Part shown: piece by piece, positions 1 to 8,141 of the stretch
Layout: each line of letters begins with the position of its first letter
Position numbering within the stretch: position 1 is the first letter of the stretch
Assembly (NCBI GenBank): GCA_913061265.1
Contig: CAJXVS010000006.1
Location: forward strand, 248,001-312,000
Length of the DNA: 64,000 nt
Direction: 5' to 3'
Source: an uncultured Halobacteriovorax sp.
GTDB taxonomy: Bacteria; Bdellovibrionota; Bacteriovoracia; Bacteriovoracales; Bacteriovoracaceae
Translations under genes and position numbers: made by a program
Notes under the pieces: model-generated
Databases searched by the model: none
Seen by the model: the letters and a program-made list of their open reading frames with translations, nothing else
Told to the model about the DNA's origin: nothing

Positions 1-641
1 TTTCTATAATCAGTACGGTTAATATAACCTTCAAGACATTCATCAATTGTTAGTCCTTGCGACCAACAGCCCCAGTCTGCGGCTTCTTGATAAATACCAT
101 TTTCATCTTTTCTTATATTTCCACCAATATCCCAAAGGACAGGTCCGATATAATCTTTTCCAACTTCAGTCTTATTAATAATCTTTGAAGCTTTTGACTG
201 CCATGATCCGTAAGGCGCTCTAAAGAACCATTGATCCGTATTACTTGTATAAGGAGCTAAAGCTTCGTGGGCCTCGAAGAAAGACTTCTTCAGTTTTTTC
301 TTAAGTCCCCATTTAGAAAAATTGCCAATATTATTATGCTCATAAGAATGATTCGCAATAATATGCCCTTCTTTTTCTATTTGGCTCATAAGTTCAGGGT
401 AGCGATTTGCCAGCTTTCCTAAAACAAAGAAAGTTGCCTTCACATTATACTGTCTTAGAGTTTCAAGGATCTTTGGAGTTGATTTCTTGTTTGGGCCATC
501 ATCAAAAGTTAAAACGATCTTTCCTTTCCCAGGATAAACCCTTTCAATATTTCCATCTCTAAGGTCTTTATGACCTTCATTATGAGAGTGGGCCTGCTGG
601 CTAACAAGAATCAATGCGATAAGTAGGATTAAGTTTTTCAT
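1..641 (-). CDS. Polysaccharide deacetylase (NodB domain), 3' end cut by window edge
   Basis: The reading frame starts at an ATG (639-641) and is still open at base 1, so the C-terminus lies outside the window. The protein begins with a short signal peptide (MKNLILLIALILVSQQAHS). It then shows the NodB-fold carbohydrate esterase 4 motifs in order: TFDDGPN (metal-binding and catalytic Asp), HSYEH (metal-binding His pair) and RAPYG. It should remove N-acetyl groups from exported or periplasmic polysaccharide such as peptidoglycan or chitin-like polymers. The substrate cannot be told from sequence. Peptidoglycan deacetylation is a known step in prey invasion by Bdellovibrio, so a prey-wall role is possible but inferred only. 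About 213 residues are visible. Confidence 0.92.
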   Translation of the reverse strand, partial: MKNLILLIALILVSQQAHSHNEGHKDLRDGNIERVYPGKGKIVLTFDDGPNKKSTPKILETLRQYNVKATFFVLGKLANRYPELMSQIEKEGHIIANHSYEHNNIGNFSKWGLKKKLKKSFFEAHEALAPYTSNTDQWFFRAPYGSWQSKASKIINKTEVGKDYIGPVLWDIGGNIRKDENGIYQEAADWGCWSQGLTIDECLEGYINRTDYR

Positions 642-770
642 TCGGCTTAAATACCTAGCTTTGGCGTCTATGTAAGCCTCAGGCGTAAAGATTACATAGA
701 GAAAGGGCTTCATGACGACAATGACGCAAAGCAAAGTCATTAAAAAAGCGTAAGGTGAGTAAATTGGGCA

Positions 771-800
771 AAAAAAAAGGCCCTCAAACGAGGGCCTTTT
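771..800 (-). terminator. Rho-independent terminator of infC-rpmI-rplT
   Basis: A 7-bp GC-rich stem, GGCCCTC (779-785) with GAGGGCC (790-796), closes a 4-base loop. Read on the minus strand it is followed by eight U residues. It lies 22 bases past the rplT stop. A shorter T run on the plus-strand side makes it potentially bidirectional. Confidence 0.9.
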
Positions 801-821
801 AATATCTATTTTAAATATTTA

Positions 822-1166
822 TTATCTAGTTGCAGCGTAGATGGCCTTGAAACCAGCTTCGTCAGTTGCAGCAATATCAGAAAGCATCTTACGGTTAATC
901 TGCATTCCTTTTTTCTTAGCTGTTCCCATGAACTTAGAATAAGAATCACCAAGAAGTTCAGCAGCAGCTGCAATTCTAATGATCCAAAGTCTTCTCATAT
1001 CTCTCTTAAGGAGTCTTCTTCCTTTATAACGATTATGAAGAGCACGTTTTACAGTTTCAGCTGTGTGACGGAATTTAGTTCTTCTATCAAAGTGAAAACC
1101 TTTAGCAAGTTTTCTAATTCTGTTTCTTCTTCTTCTGGCTTTAAAGCCTCTTCTTGCACGTGACAT
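822..1166 (-). CDS. rplT: 50S ribosomal protein L20
   Basis: This 114-residue protein has the standard L20 length and layout: a very basic N-terminal arm (MSRARRGFKARRRRNRIRK) followed by the globular part with LWIIRIAAAAELLGDSYSKF and a closing ITAT-like AGFKAIYAA segment. It binds 23S rRNA and is needed early in 50S assembly. In E. coli and Bacillus it also represses its own operon. It is the last gene of the conserved infC-rpmI-rplT operon, 70 bases after rpmI, and is followed by a strong terminator. A purine-rich GGAG lies a few bases before the ATG. Confidence 0.99.
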   Translation of the reverse strand: MSRARRGFKARRRRNRIRKLAKGFHFDRRTKFRHTAETVKRALHNRYKGRRLLKRDMRRLWIIRIAAAAELLGDSYSKFMGTAKKKGMQINRKMLSDIAATDEAGFKAIYAATR

Positions 1167-1236
1167 ATAATTCTCCTGTTACGACGCTTGGGGGGAAGTT
1201 CCTCTTATCCCAAGGATCAGTAAGTTTTGTTATTAA

Positions 1237-1434
1237 TTAAGCGTAAGGTAACTGTCTTGATACTCTTTTTGCATCAGGAGCAGAAACTAAAGCGTCTTGT
1301 CCTCTTTTATTCTTTAGACTACGAGAATGCTTAGTAAGAATGTGACGTAGTCCCTTCTTTCTTCTCTTAAATTTCCCGCTTCCAGTCTTTGAAAATCTCT
1401 TTGCAGCAGCTCTGCAAGTCTTCATCTTAGGCAT
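1237..1434 (-). CDS. rpmI: 50S ribosomal protein L35
   Basis: This 65-residue basic protein begins MPKMKTCRAAAKRFSKTGSG and has the RHILTKHSRSLKNKR core expected for bacterial L35. It lies between infC and rplT on the same strand, the universal order. It is a component of the large ribosomal subunit. A GGAAAAAG purine run precedes the ATG. I do not see a convincing L20-leader pseudoknot in the roughly 70-base gap upstream, although such leaders are hard to judge by eye. Confidence 0.99.
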   Translation of the reverse strand: MPKMKTCRAAAKRFSKTGSGKFKRRKKGLRHILTKHSRSLKNKRGQDALVSAPDAKRVSRQLPYA

Positions 1435-1505
1435 AACTTTTTCCTTTAAACTAAATTTAGATTGGCATTTCTAACAAAGGGTATTCAGAATGTAAACAAT
1501 GGAAT

Positions 1506-2159
1506 TTACTCGCTGGCAGATTCTTGCGCAGCATCATCCATTTCAGCATCTGGAGTTTCCCCAGCTTCTTCCTGAGCGATAAGCTTCGCTTCTCTGATTC
1601 TGTCCTTTAAGATCTGCTTAATGGCCTTTTTATCAGGTGAAAGAATAGTAATAATACGGTTTCCCATCATCTTTGGGGGTGATTCAACAATCCCACCGAT
1701 CTTAACAACCATTTCAATTATGGCCTTGAATTTCTCAAAACCTTGGTCGCGGTGAGCCATTTCTCTCCCTCTAAACTGCATAACCATCTTAACTTTATCT
1801 GATTGGTGCAGGAATTTTTCAGCTCTTTTTAACTTAGTGTCTAAGTCATGAGATTCAATATTGGGTCTGAATTGGATTTCTTTGAGAAGTGTCTTGGCCT
1901 GTTTCTTTTTTTGTTCGTTGGCCTTTTTCTGAGCATCATACTTGAATCGCCCATAATCAATTAACTTAACAACTGGTGGTTTTGCATTGGGGGAAACCTC
2001 AACAAGGTCTAATCCTGTTTCCTGTCTTAGTCTCTGAGCTTCTTGTAGGGATACGACACCGTAAGCTGTTCCATCTTCATGGGTAAGCCTCATTTCAGGT
2101 GTTCTGATATTCTCATTGATACGGGGTCCCTTCTCCCGTGGTGCTCCTCTACGCTTAAT
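1506..2159 (-). CDS. infC: Translation initiation factor IF-3, AUU start codon
   Basis: IF-3 binds the 30S subunit, blocks early 50S joining and rejects wrong start codons. The N-terminal domain (GPRINENIRTPEMRL) and the C-terminal rRNA-binding domain (KEIQFRPNIESHDLDTKL, then MVMQFRGREMAHRDQG) are both present. The open frame reaches a TTG at 2171, but that codon lies inside the Shine-Dalgarno region. GGAGG at 2169-2165 is followed by five T and then ATT at 2159, giving a protein that begins (M)KRRGAPREKGPRINE, as in E. coli IF-3. AUU is the classic infC start and lets IF-3 repress its own synthesis. The protein is 217 residues with a slightly long acidic C-terminal tail (EEAGETPDAEMDDAAQ). 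Confidence 0.97.
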   Translation of the reverse strand: MKRRGAPREKGPRINENIRTPEMRLTHEDGTAYGVVSLQEAQRLRQETGLDLVEVSPNAKPPVVKLIDYGRFKYDAQKKANEQKKKQAKTLLKEIQFRPNIESHDLDTKLKRAEKFLHQSDKVKMVMQFRGREMAHRDQGFEKFKAIIEMVVKIGGIVESPPKMMGNRIITILSPDKKAIKQILKDRIREAKLIAQEEAGETPDAEMDDAAQESASE

Positions 2160-2169
2160 AAAAACCTCC
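2157..2169 (-). promoter_or_regulatory. infC ribosome binding site with AUU initiator
   Basis: On the minus strand GGAGG (2169-2165), a five-base T spacer and ATT (2159-2157) are in ideal arrangement. No ATG, GTG or TTG with a usable Shine-Dalgarno sequence exists in frame nearby. This fits the known autoregulatory AUU start of infC. Confidence 0.88.
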
Positions 2170-2232
2170 AACAGTTTTTTTAAAATTGAACCTCTAATTT
2201 AATAGTCTGAGGCATAAATGTAAACGCCCGAT

Positions 2233-2673
2233 TTAGGCCTTAAATAGTCCGATATTACCCTTAATTCCGGACTCTGTTTCTAAAAAACTAACTCTCCACG
2301 TTGAAGCAGGAGCTACTTTTATCTCATTCCTGAGTTTTTTCTCTATTTTAAGCAAATCTTGAAGGCAGAGGCTCTCACTTACCTCGAATTCCTCTTCAAA
2401 CCCTACTCCCTTTAAAAGGTCATAGGTCTCAAGTCCTTCAAGCTCTCCTGGGTTCATGAACCCTGAGATCTCTCTACCAACCCAAATTTCTTCAGTCTCC
2501 TGAACTTCAGATCCTGGTTTAAAGAAATAAAGGTGGAATTGATTGCTAGCCCTTTGTAACCGCGGGTGGCTCTCAATGGCAAGGTCGATCGAAATGAGAT
2601 TCGTCATCCAATCTTTTGAAGCATCAGTCTTTGAGTAAAGAAGCCTTGAATTAGGAAGAGCAGTGGCCTTCAT
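2233..2673 (-). CDS. Uncharacterised 146-residue protein after folE
   Basis: The ATG follows the folE stop codon directly, so the gene is almost certainly translated from the same mRNA as folE and plsB. No signal peptide or membrane segment is visible. The sequence is mildly acidic with a hydrophobic beta-like pattern (FHLYFFKPG, STWRVSFLETESG), suggesting a small cytoplasmic beta-rich domain. I do not recognise the family. Its position might suggest a link with folate or queuosine metabolism, but it is not one of the usual partners (QueD, FolB, FolK), so this is only a guess from context. Confidence 0.75.
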   Translation of the reverse strand: MKATALPNSRLLYSKTDASKDWMTNLISIDLAIESHPRLQRASNQFHLYFFKPGSEVQETEEIWVGREISGFMNPGELEGLETYDLLKGVGFEEEFEVSESLCLQDLLKIEKKLRNEIKVAPASTWRVSFLETESGIKGNIGLFKA

Positions 2674-3282
2674 CTAGTTCTTAATAAGAGTCAGAAGCTC
2701 TTGCCTCGTCTCTACTTTATCTAAGAAGGCCCCTCTTAAAGAAGAGGTCACCATTACAGAGTTTTGTTTTTCAACGCCTCTGCAGGTCATGCAAAAGTGT
2801 TTACTCTCGATAATACAAGCGGCGCCTTTAGCGTTTAATTTTTCCATTAAGGCTTCCGTCACTTCATTACCAATTCTCTCTTGGATCTGAAGGCGTCTAC
2901 TAAAGATCTCAACCACTCTAGCGAGCTTTGAGATTCCTACGACTTTATCTCTTGGGATATAGGCCACATGAGCTTTTCCTACGAAGGGTAGAAAGTGATG
3001 CTCACAAGTAGAATAGAATTCGATTTCTTTTAAAAGAATGATTTGATCATGAGGGATCACATTATCTTCTTCAAAGGTGGTCATGATTGCATCTAGATCT
3101 TGAAGATAACCACCAAAAAGTCTTTTATAAGACTTTAGCATTCTCATGGGCGTATCTCTTAAGCCTTCACGAGTTGTATCTTCCCCAAGGTATTTTAGAA
3201 CGACCTCAAGGGCCTTAGCGGCTTCTTCCGGATCTCCAGGAAAGCGCTTCTCATTTGCATCATATACTTGTTCGTAATCCAT
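2674..3282 (-). CDS. folE: GTP cyclohydrolase I
   Basis: The enzyme converts GTP to 7,8-dihydroneopterin triphosphate, the first step to tetrahydrofolate and, in many bacteria, queuosine. The 202-residue length is usual. The zinc ligands are visible as Cys93 and His96 in CEHHFLPF and Cys164 in KHFCMTCRG. The flanking family signature GKAHVAYIPRDKVVGISKLAR and the RRLQIQER segment are intact. Its ATG overlaps the plsB stop by one base (TAATG), which indicates translational coupling. Confidence 0.98.
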   Translation of the reverse strand: MDYEQVYDANEKRFPGDPEEAAKALEVVLKYLGEDTTREGLRDTPMRMLKSYKRLFGGYLQDLDAIMTTFEEDNVIPHDQIILLKEIEFYSTCEHHFLPFVGKAHVAYIPRDKVVGISKLARVVEIFSRRLQIQERIGNEVTEALMEKLNAKGAACIIESKHFCMTCRGVEKQNSVMVTSSLRGAFLDKVETRQELLTLIKN

Positions 3283-5081
3283 TATTGAGCCTTAATACTA
3301 AAAGTTAAATTATCTACCAGTGATTTCTCGTATCTTTTTAAGACAGTGTCAAATTTTTCAGCGTCTTTTACTCTATACATTCCATCGACATTTTCGACGA
3401 GGCCCATATGGGTGAGATACTTCATCGAACTCTTAAGTAGTGGCATTGAAAATGACTCAGGGTATTTGATAACCCGGGCCAGTTTTAACTCACGGTCAAA
3501 GACTTCTTTGTAGCGCTTATTAAATGTATCCATCTTAAAGCCCATAGTATCCCCAAGCATTAGCTCAGCGATTGTCAGGCAAGTAATATAATAAGCTTCG
3601 TTTATATAGCTTAAGACTTTTGAGAAGACCCCAAGCTTTGAGGCCAGGCTATAAAGCTCTTGATGGCTTAACTCTAAGCATTCATCAAGAGTGGAAACCT
3701 TTCTTCCGATGGCGTCACTTATCACAGTTAGCGCGCGGAACATGAATTTCTTAACCGTAGGAAGATAGAACTCATGCTTGAGCTGATCTCTCTGCTCTAA
3801 GAAAAAGAGCCTAATATCATGAGCTGATTTTATATTTCCGTTAAAGAGGTTAATCCAAGCGGCGTTGATAATCCAAGGCACTAAGAAGTGATGAAGAGTG
3901 GTGTTCTTAAAATACAGAAGCTCTGAACGGGATTCTTTTTTAATTGAATAATAAGTATTCCCGTCTTGTTGCTGACCGATAACATCGATTTTTCTATTTC
4001 CTACTAAAATATCCATGGCGCGCTCGAGGGTCTTTTCAAACTCTGCGTCTTCAAGGGTATCTGTAAAAGGAAGCTCATACTTCTTACAATACTTAATAAT
4101 GGCCCGGGCCTGAGTCACGATATCAGACCAGATCAAAGCGCCAGAAGGCTCATCCAGAAGGACAGTCGCTAAAACTGAACTCGGAGTGATGACCATGTTC
4201 TTACCAACTTCCCTAAAACACTTGAAGGCCAAGTCTTGAGTGGCAAGCTTCATCTTATCTCTATCATCTGCTTGAAGATGGTGTTCCGCTTCAACTGGTC
4301 TTCCCATATTGATATGAACATTTCCAAACTGATAAGCGAAGAGCTTAAAGAGCCCTAAGAGCTGAGTGATGCTTTCTTTTTTCTTTTTAGCCCCGCCTAA
4401 TTCTTTGGCCAAGGATTTTGTTTCAGGAACATATTCATGAGCAATTGAAACAGGAACAAATAAGAGCTTACGCCCATCCCCTTCTTCATGAAGGGCTTTA
4501 TGCGCTTCAAGAAGCATTTGGTAGAGACCATATCTTGGAGGAAGAAGTTTTCCCGTACGAGAGCGTCCCCCTTCAAAGAAGAACTCGATAGGCTTGCCTT
4601 GTTTTAATAAATAAAACAAATAGGCTTCGAGAGTTAATTTATAATTGATATCACTTGAAAAGCTACGGCGGATAAAGAAACAACCTGACTTTCTAAAGAG
4701 CTTTCCGATAGGAAAGATATTCAAATTGTTGCCACCAGCTACATAGAGCGGGAAGTTATAGTTTTTATAGACCATATAATTGATGGCCAAGTAGTCAGCG
4801 TGACTTTGATGATTCGGAACTAAGACAACACAGTTTTCATCCACAAGCTTTCTAAAGTCGAGTCCATTTTCATGAAGATCGATTCCATCATAAAGCTTTG
4901 GAAGAGATGAATCTAAGACCTTTCTTAAAGTATTAATATAGGCTGGTGAGAACTCAGCCCTCATTTCTTTAAGGTTGTTTAAGGCCTTTGTTCTTTCGGC
5001 GCTAGAGTTTTCCCTCGATTCAATACGCTCTTTTAATTTGGGATAACTTAAAACGATGCTTTCTTGCTTAGTTAGTAGCAT
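3282..5081 (-). CDS. plsB: Glycerol-3-phosphate acyltransferase, short PlsB type
   Basis: This membrane-associated enzyme acylates sn-glycerol 3-phosphate, the first step of phospholipid synthesis. Block I is NHQSHADY with the HX4D catalytic pair His91/Asp96. Block III is FFFEGGRSRTGK, and FVPVSIAHEYVPE gives block IV. The 599 residues are about 200 fewer than E. coli PlsB (about 807), mainly because the N-terminal extension is shorter. The acyltransferase core is complete, so this is a short form and not a fragment. The gene lies between the GuaB/GuaC-type gene (3 bases upstream) and folE (1-base overlap). Confidence 0.94.
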   Translation of the reverse strand: MLLTKQESIVLSYPKLKERIESRENSSAERTKALNNLKEMRAEFSPAYINTLRKVLDSSLPKLYDGIDLHENGLDFRKLVDENCVVLVPNHQSHADYLAINYMVYKNYNFPLYVAGGNNLNIFPIGKLFRKSGCFFIRRSFSSDINYKLTLEAYLFYLLKQGKPIEFFFEGGRSRTGKLLPPRYGLYQMLLEAHKALHEEGDGRKLLFVPVSIAHEYVPETKSLAKELGGAKKKKESITQLLGLFKLFAYQFGNVHINMGRPVEAEHHLQADDRDKMKLATQDLAFKCFREVGKNMVITPSSVLATVLLDEPSGALIWSDIVTQARAIIKYCKKYELPFTDTLEDAEFEKTLERAMDILVGNRKIDVIGQQQDGNTYYSIKKESRSELLYFKNTTLHHFLVPWIINAAWINLFNGNIKSAHDIRLFFLEQRDQLKHEFYLPTVKKFMFRALTVISDAIGRKVSTLDECLELSHQELYSLASKLGVFSKVLSYINEAYYITCLTIAELMLGDTMGFKMDTFNKRYKEVFDRELKLARVIKYPESFSMPLLKSSMKYLTHMGLVENVDGMYRVKDAEKFDTVLKRYEKSLVDNLTFSIKAQ

Positions 5082-5084
5082 CTT

Positions 5085-6146
5085 TTATCTTAACCCATGT
5101 GGCTTACTTTCTAACATTCCAGCGGCACTCATTTCCATAAAGAGACCAGCTTCACTCATGGCCGGAATATTATCCACCCCAAGGTAAGTCATGCCAGAGC
5201 GAAGACCACCTGTTAATTCGTTGATCACATCAATAGCAGATCCCTTACAAGGAATCTGAGTATCAACACCTTCAGCCGCCATACCAGTAGGAAGTTCTCC
5301 ACGCCACGAAACTTGAGCAGCTTTTGAGGCCATTCCGCGGTACTGCTTCATGCCACCTTTAACTTCACCTGGAGTCTCAAGAGTTCCTGAAACTAAAGAG
5401 CCTGCCATGATAGTCGAAGCTCCTGCACTTAGGGCCTTAACAATATCCCCAGAAGTCTTAATTCCGCCGTCGGCGATAACAGGAATATTTGATTTTAGAG
5501 CTTGTTCAACACAAAGTGCGATGGCGGTTAGTTGAGGAACCCCATGACCTGTAATAATTCTAGTCGTGCACATAGACCCAGGACCGATACCAACTTTAAT
5601 AGCGTCAGCTCCACGGTCAATCATTCTTTGCACTCCATCAGGAGTAGCGACATTTCCAGCAATCACATCGATATGAGGAAAGGTCTTCTTAACGTACTCA
5701 AGAGTATCAAGCATCATCACAGAATCACCGTGAGCGATATCAACGGTTAAGATCTGAACACCTGCCTCCGCTAAAGCGTGGGCGCGTTTTTGACCGTCTT
5801 CTTTTACGCCAATAGAGGCTGCCACTAGGCTTGGAAGATTATTATCTTTTTGAAATTTTTGAATCTCTTTAACCATAACCACTTGTTCTTCGGAGCTCAT
5901 AAAGCGGTGAAGAATTCCAAGACCGCCTAGCTTTGCTAGTGTGCAGGCCATTTCAACTTCAGTGATGGTATCCATATTGGCCGTGACCACAGGAATATCT
6001 AATGAGTAATTCTTAGTTACTTTTGTTTTTAAATTAGGATCTCTTCTTGAAGTAATCTCTGAGTGGCGCGGAACCATGATGACATCATCAAAAGTTAAAC
6101 CGTGGCCTCTTTGTAAAATACCAGAAGCTTTAAACATCAAATCCAT
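5085..6146 (-). CDS. IMP dehydrogenase / GMP reductase family enzyme without CBS domains
   Basis: The TIM-barrel motifs are clear: LTFDDVIMVPRHS near the N-terminus, the active-site loop GIGPGSMCTTR with the catalytic Cys, ADGGIKTSGDI for phosphate binding, and YRGMASKAAQ. At 353 residues there is no room for the CBS pair of typical IMPDH. Several local features (ANM before DTITE, LGILHRF, RGMASKAAQ) resemble GMP reductase, which turns GMP to IMP with NADPH. Others (MDTITE, EGVDTQIPCKG) resemble GuaB. The family is certain and the reaction is not. GGGAGAG just before the ATG supports this start. Confidence 0.88.
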   Translation of the reverse strand: MDLMFKASGILQRGHGLTFDDVIMVPRHSEITSRRDPNLKTKVTKNYSLDIPVVTANMDTITEVEMACTLAKLGGLGILHRFMSSEEQVVMVKEIQKFQKDNNLPSLVAASIGVKEDGQKRAHALAEAGVQILTVDIAHGDSVMMLDTLEYVKKTFPHIDVIAGNVATPDGVQRMIDRGADAIKVGIGPGSMCTTRIITGHGVPQLTAIALCVEQALKSNIPVIADGGIKTSGDIVKALSAGASTIMAGSLVSGTLETPGEVKGGMKQYRGMASKAAQVSWRGELPTGMAAEGVDTQIPCKGSAIDVINELTGGLRSGMTYLGVDNIPAMSEAGLFMEMSAAGMLESKPHGLR

Positions 6147-6205
6147 AAGTCTCTCCCTTCTATTTTTTCTAACGAGTTAGGGTACCTTCCCACTCTCTTT
6201 AGGTA

Positions 6206-6236
6206 AATATAATTAGATTTTTAAAAACTGATTCAA
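6206..6236 (-). promoter_or_regulatory. Possible sigma-70 promoter for the guaB/C-plsB-folE run
   Basis: On the minus strand TTGAAT (6236-6231) is followed after 19 bases by TATATT (6211-6206), about 60 bases before the start codon. The spacing is longer than ideal and the area is AT-rich, so chance matches are likely. Confidence 0.3.
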
Positions 6237-6254
6237 CGCGAGGCAAAGGAGAAG

Positions 6255-7793
6255 TTATCCCAAAGCATTGGAAATATGCCGGGCATGCCCTCTTATCTTG
6301 CGAAGCGACAATAACATATCAGAGTAGGCCAAGATCGAAGCGCTATCGCTTCCATTTTGTATAAGCACTTGAGCGTGATTGATACGAAGTTCTTTTAGCT
6401 CCGTCTTAAGTTTTACTCCAGAGGCGTTAGCCTCTTCAATCAAGGCAGTATCTGAATTTCCTACCATTTTCATCGCCGTGAAAAAATATTCTTCTACTTT
6501 CTTAAAGACTTCAACAAACTCTAAAAGAAGCTCTTCAGGAATTTTTTGATCCTCTTCTAGCTTTGTTTTATAAGTGGCAATCTTATCAAGGTAGTCGGCC
6601 ACTCCTTCAAGGTCTCCAACTAACTGCTGTAGAAGCTTTATCTCTTTTGTTTCATTAGATGAGAGTGGCTGCTCCATAACGAGGAGAAGAAACTCTTCTA
6701 CTTCTAAGCGGATATTATCAGTAACCCTTTCGTAATCTTTTATCTTAGCTAAGGTGCGAGAATTGATTTCATTATCCAGATAGGTTCTTACTTTAGAGAA
6801 AAGCCTCTCAACAATTTCAGAGAGCTTTCCTACCTGACGGCGGGCCTGAATTAATGAGAAAGCGGCTGAGGTATCTTCCCCTCCTGCTCTATAGTCTAGT
6901 TTTGGATTATCTGGGTACTCTTCATTGGCAAAGATCTTTTGGGAGAGCTTTTTAAAACTTCCTTGAAAAGAGAAGCCTATGATTGATCCTATAAAAATAG
7001 AGAGCCCATAAAAGTTTAAAGCATCAATCCTAGAGATCTCTCCTTTTTGATCGCTTAACCATAAAGCAAAAAAGACAGCAAAGAGAAAGGCTGCGAGCCT
7101 TTGCAAGAAGTTCAAAAAAGAAAGTTGTTTAACTTCAGAGCTATATCTTTGCCCTAAGAGAAGCTCGGGAATTCCTCCCCCTATCAAGACACCAGCTCCA
7201 TACATAAAAGGAGCTACCGTTTGCCCAAATTGTAGGGACCAAAGACCGACGATAAGGGCCACGCCACTAGAACGCAGGATTAAAGAAAAACCCACTCCTA
7301 AGATTAGGGCTAGAAGGTTATTCACTTCAAGAGAGAACTCTCCAAGAAAATGCTCACCTAAGGAGAGACCAAAAAAAATCAGCCCTAAACCAAAAAGCGC
7401 TCTTGAGATTAACTTTAATCTTAATCCCTTCATCCAAAGTACCCCTAGGCAGGCCACCAACATGGCGACTAAGCTAAAGATATGGTCAGTATATAAAAAG
7501 AGAAAGACAAAGAAGTAACTTCCAAGAAGACTTCCTGTGCTTAAGAGATAGGCGCGCTCTTTAGAGATAAGCCTTCCTTGCAGAAGGTTTAAAAGGAGCC
7601 TGTTATATATAGAGGTGCTCAAGAAAAGAAGAGATCCAAGTAAACCAGTTATCAGGTTAGAAGGACCTTCTCTATTGCTTAGGATTCCTTTATGAATCGC
7701 GGAAGCAAATAGGCCTTGAAAGGAAGTCCGTAAGAGCCGCATTCCCATGACAACAAAAGGAAGAAATAACAAAATTGGAGGCAGGGCCTTCAT
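6255..7793 (-). CDS. Na/Pi-cotransporter-like membrane protein with PhoU-like C-terminus
   Basis: The first 280 or so residues form about eight or nine hydrophobic segments in two related halves, as in the NptA/Na-Pi symporter family. Residues from about 315 onward are helical and PhoU-like (RRQVGKLSEIVERLF, VTDNIRLEVEEFL, DLEGVADYLDKI). Bacterial proteins of this two-part design are 500-600 residues, so the length fits. The usual QSSSA transport motifs are not preserved: the matching positions read FLSTSIYN and LRSSGVA. It may have changed substrate or become a sensor or scaffold. It is followed by a small membrane-protein gene ending upstream at a 1-base gap. Confidence 0.8.
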   Translation of the reverse strand: MKALPPILLFLPFVVMGMRLLRTSFQGLFASAIHKGILSNREGPSNLITGLLGSLLFLSTSIYNRLLLNLLQGRLISKERAYLLSTGSLLGSYFFVFLFLYTDHIFSLVAMLVACLGVLWMKGLRLKLISRALFGLGLIFFGLSLGEHFLGEFSLEVNNLLALILGVGFSLILRSSGVALIVGLWSLQFGQTVAPFMYGAGVLIGGGIPELLLGQRYSSEVKQLSFLNFLQRLAAFLFAVFFALWLSDQKGEISRIDALNFYGLSIFIGSIIGFSFQGSFKKLSQKIFANEEYPDNPKLDYRAGGEDTSAAFSLIQARRQVGKLSEIVERLFSKVRTYLDNEINSRTLAKIKDYERVTDNIRLEVEEFLLLVMEQPLSSNETKEIKLLQQLVGDLEGVADYLDKIATYKTKLEEDQKIPEELLLEFVEVFKKVEEYFFTAMKMVGNSDTALIEEANASGVKLKTELKELRINHAQVLIQNGSDSASILAYSDMLLSLRKIRGHARHISNALG

Positions 7794-7794
7794 T

Positions 7795-8112
7795 CTAGTT
7801 AGTGGCCTTTGCTATGTAGATGGGGATGATAATATAAAGAATGGTATCTCTAATAAGATAGAACATAAAAAAGTATACAAAGGCTTTAGGCGACATATCC
7901 CAAAGCTTTTCAATACCTAAGACCTGAGACTTCTTACTCATGGCCACCATGAACTTACTCTTTCCCCAGTGTTTAATAAAAAAAGAAACGGCCCCGTCCA
8001 CTTTGGCATCAAAGCGTTTGAACCAGCTCATGAGAAAAGCTGGGATCAATTTTTGGAGTCCTAAGCTTAGCTTAGTGCTCCATTTGACTGGGTTCGTTAT
8101 AGTCTTATCCAT
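7795..8112 (-). CDS. Small membrane protein, unknown
   Basis: This 105-residue protein has a basic, amphipathic N-terminal two thirds (LQKLIPAFLMSWFKRFDAK) and one clear C-terminal hydrophobic segment (FVYFFMFYLIRDTILYIIIP). It would be anchored in the inner membrane with its N-terminus likely in the cytoplasm. It ends one base before the Na/Pi-like gene begins and starts 30 bases after fabI ends, so the three may form one transcript. I recognise no family. Confidence 0.7.
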   Translation of the reverse strand: MDKTITNPVKWSTKLSLGLQKLIPAFLMSWFKRFDAKVDGAVSFFIKHWGKSKFMVAMSKKSQVLGIEKLWDMSPKAFVYFFMFYLIRDTILYIIIPIYIAKATN

Positions 8113-8141
8113 AGAGAATTAATTAGCAAAGATTGAAAATC

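Noticed and set aside
5350-5750. Plus-strand frames opposite the guaB/guaC gene
   Set aside because: They show the same codon-shadow pattern as the true minus-strand gene, have no ribosome site, and give no plausible protein.
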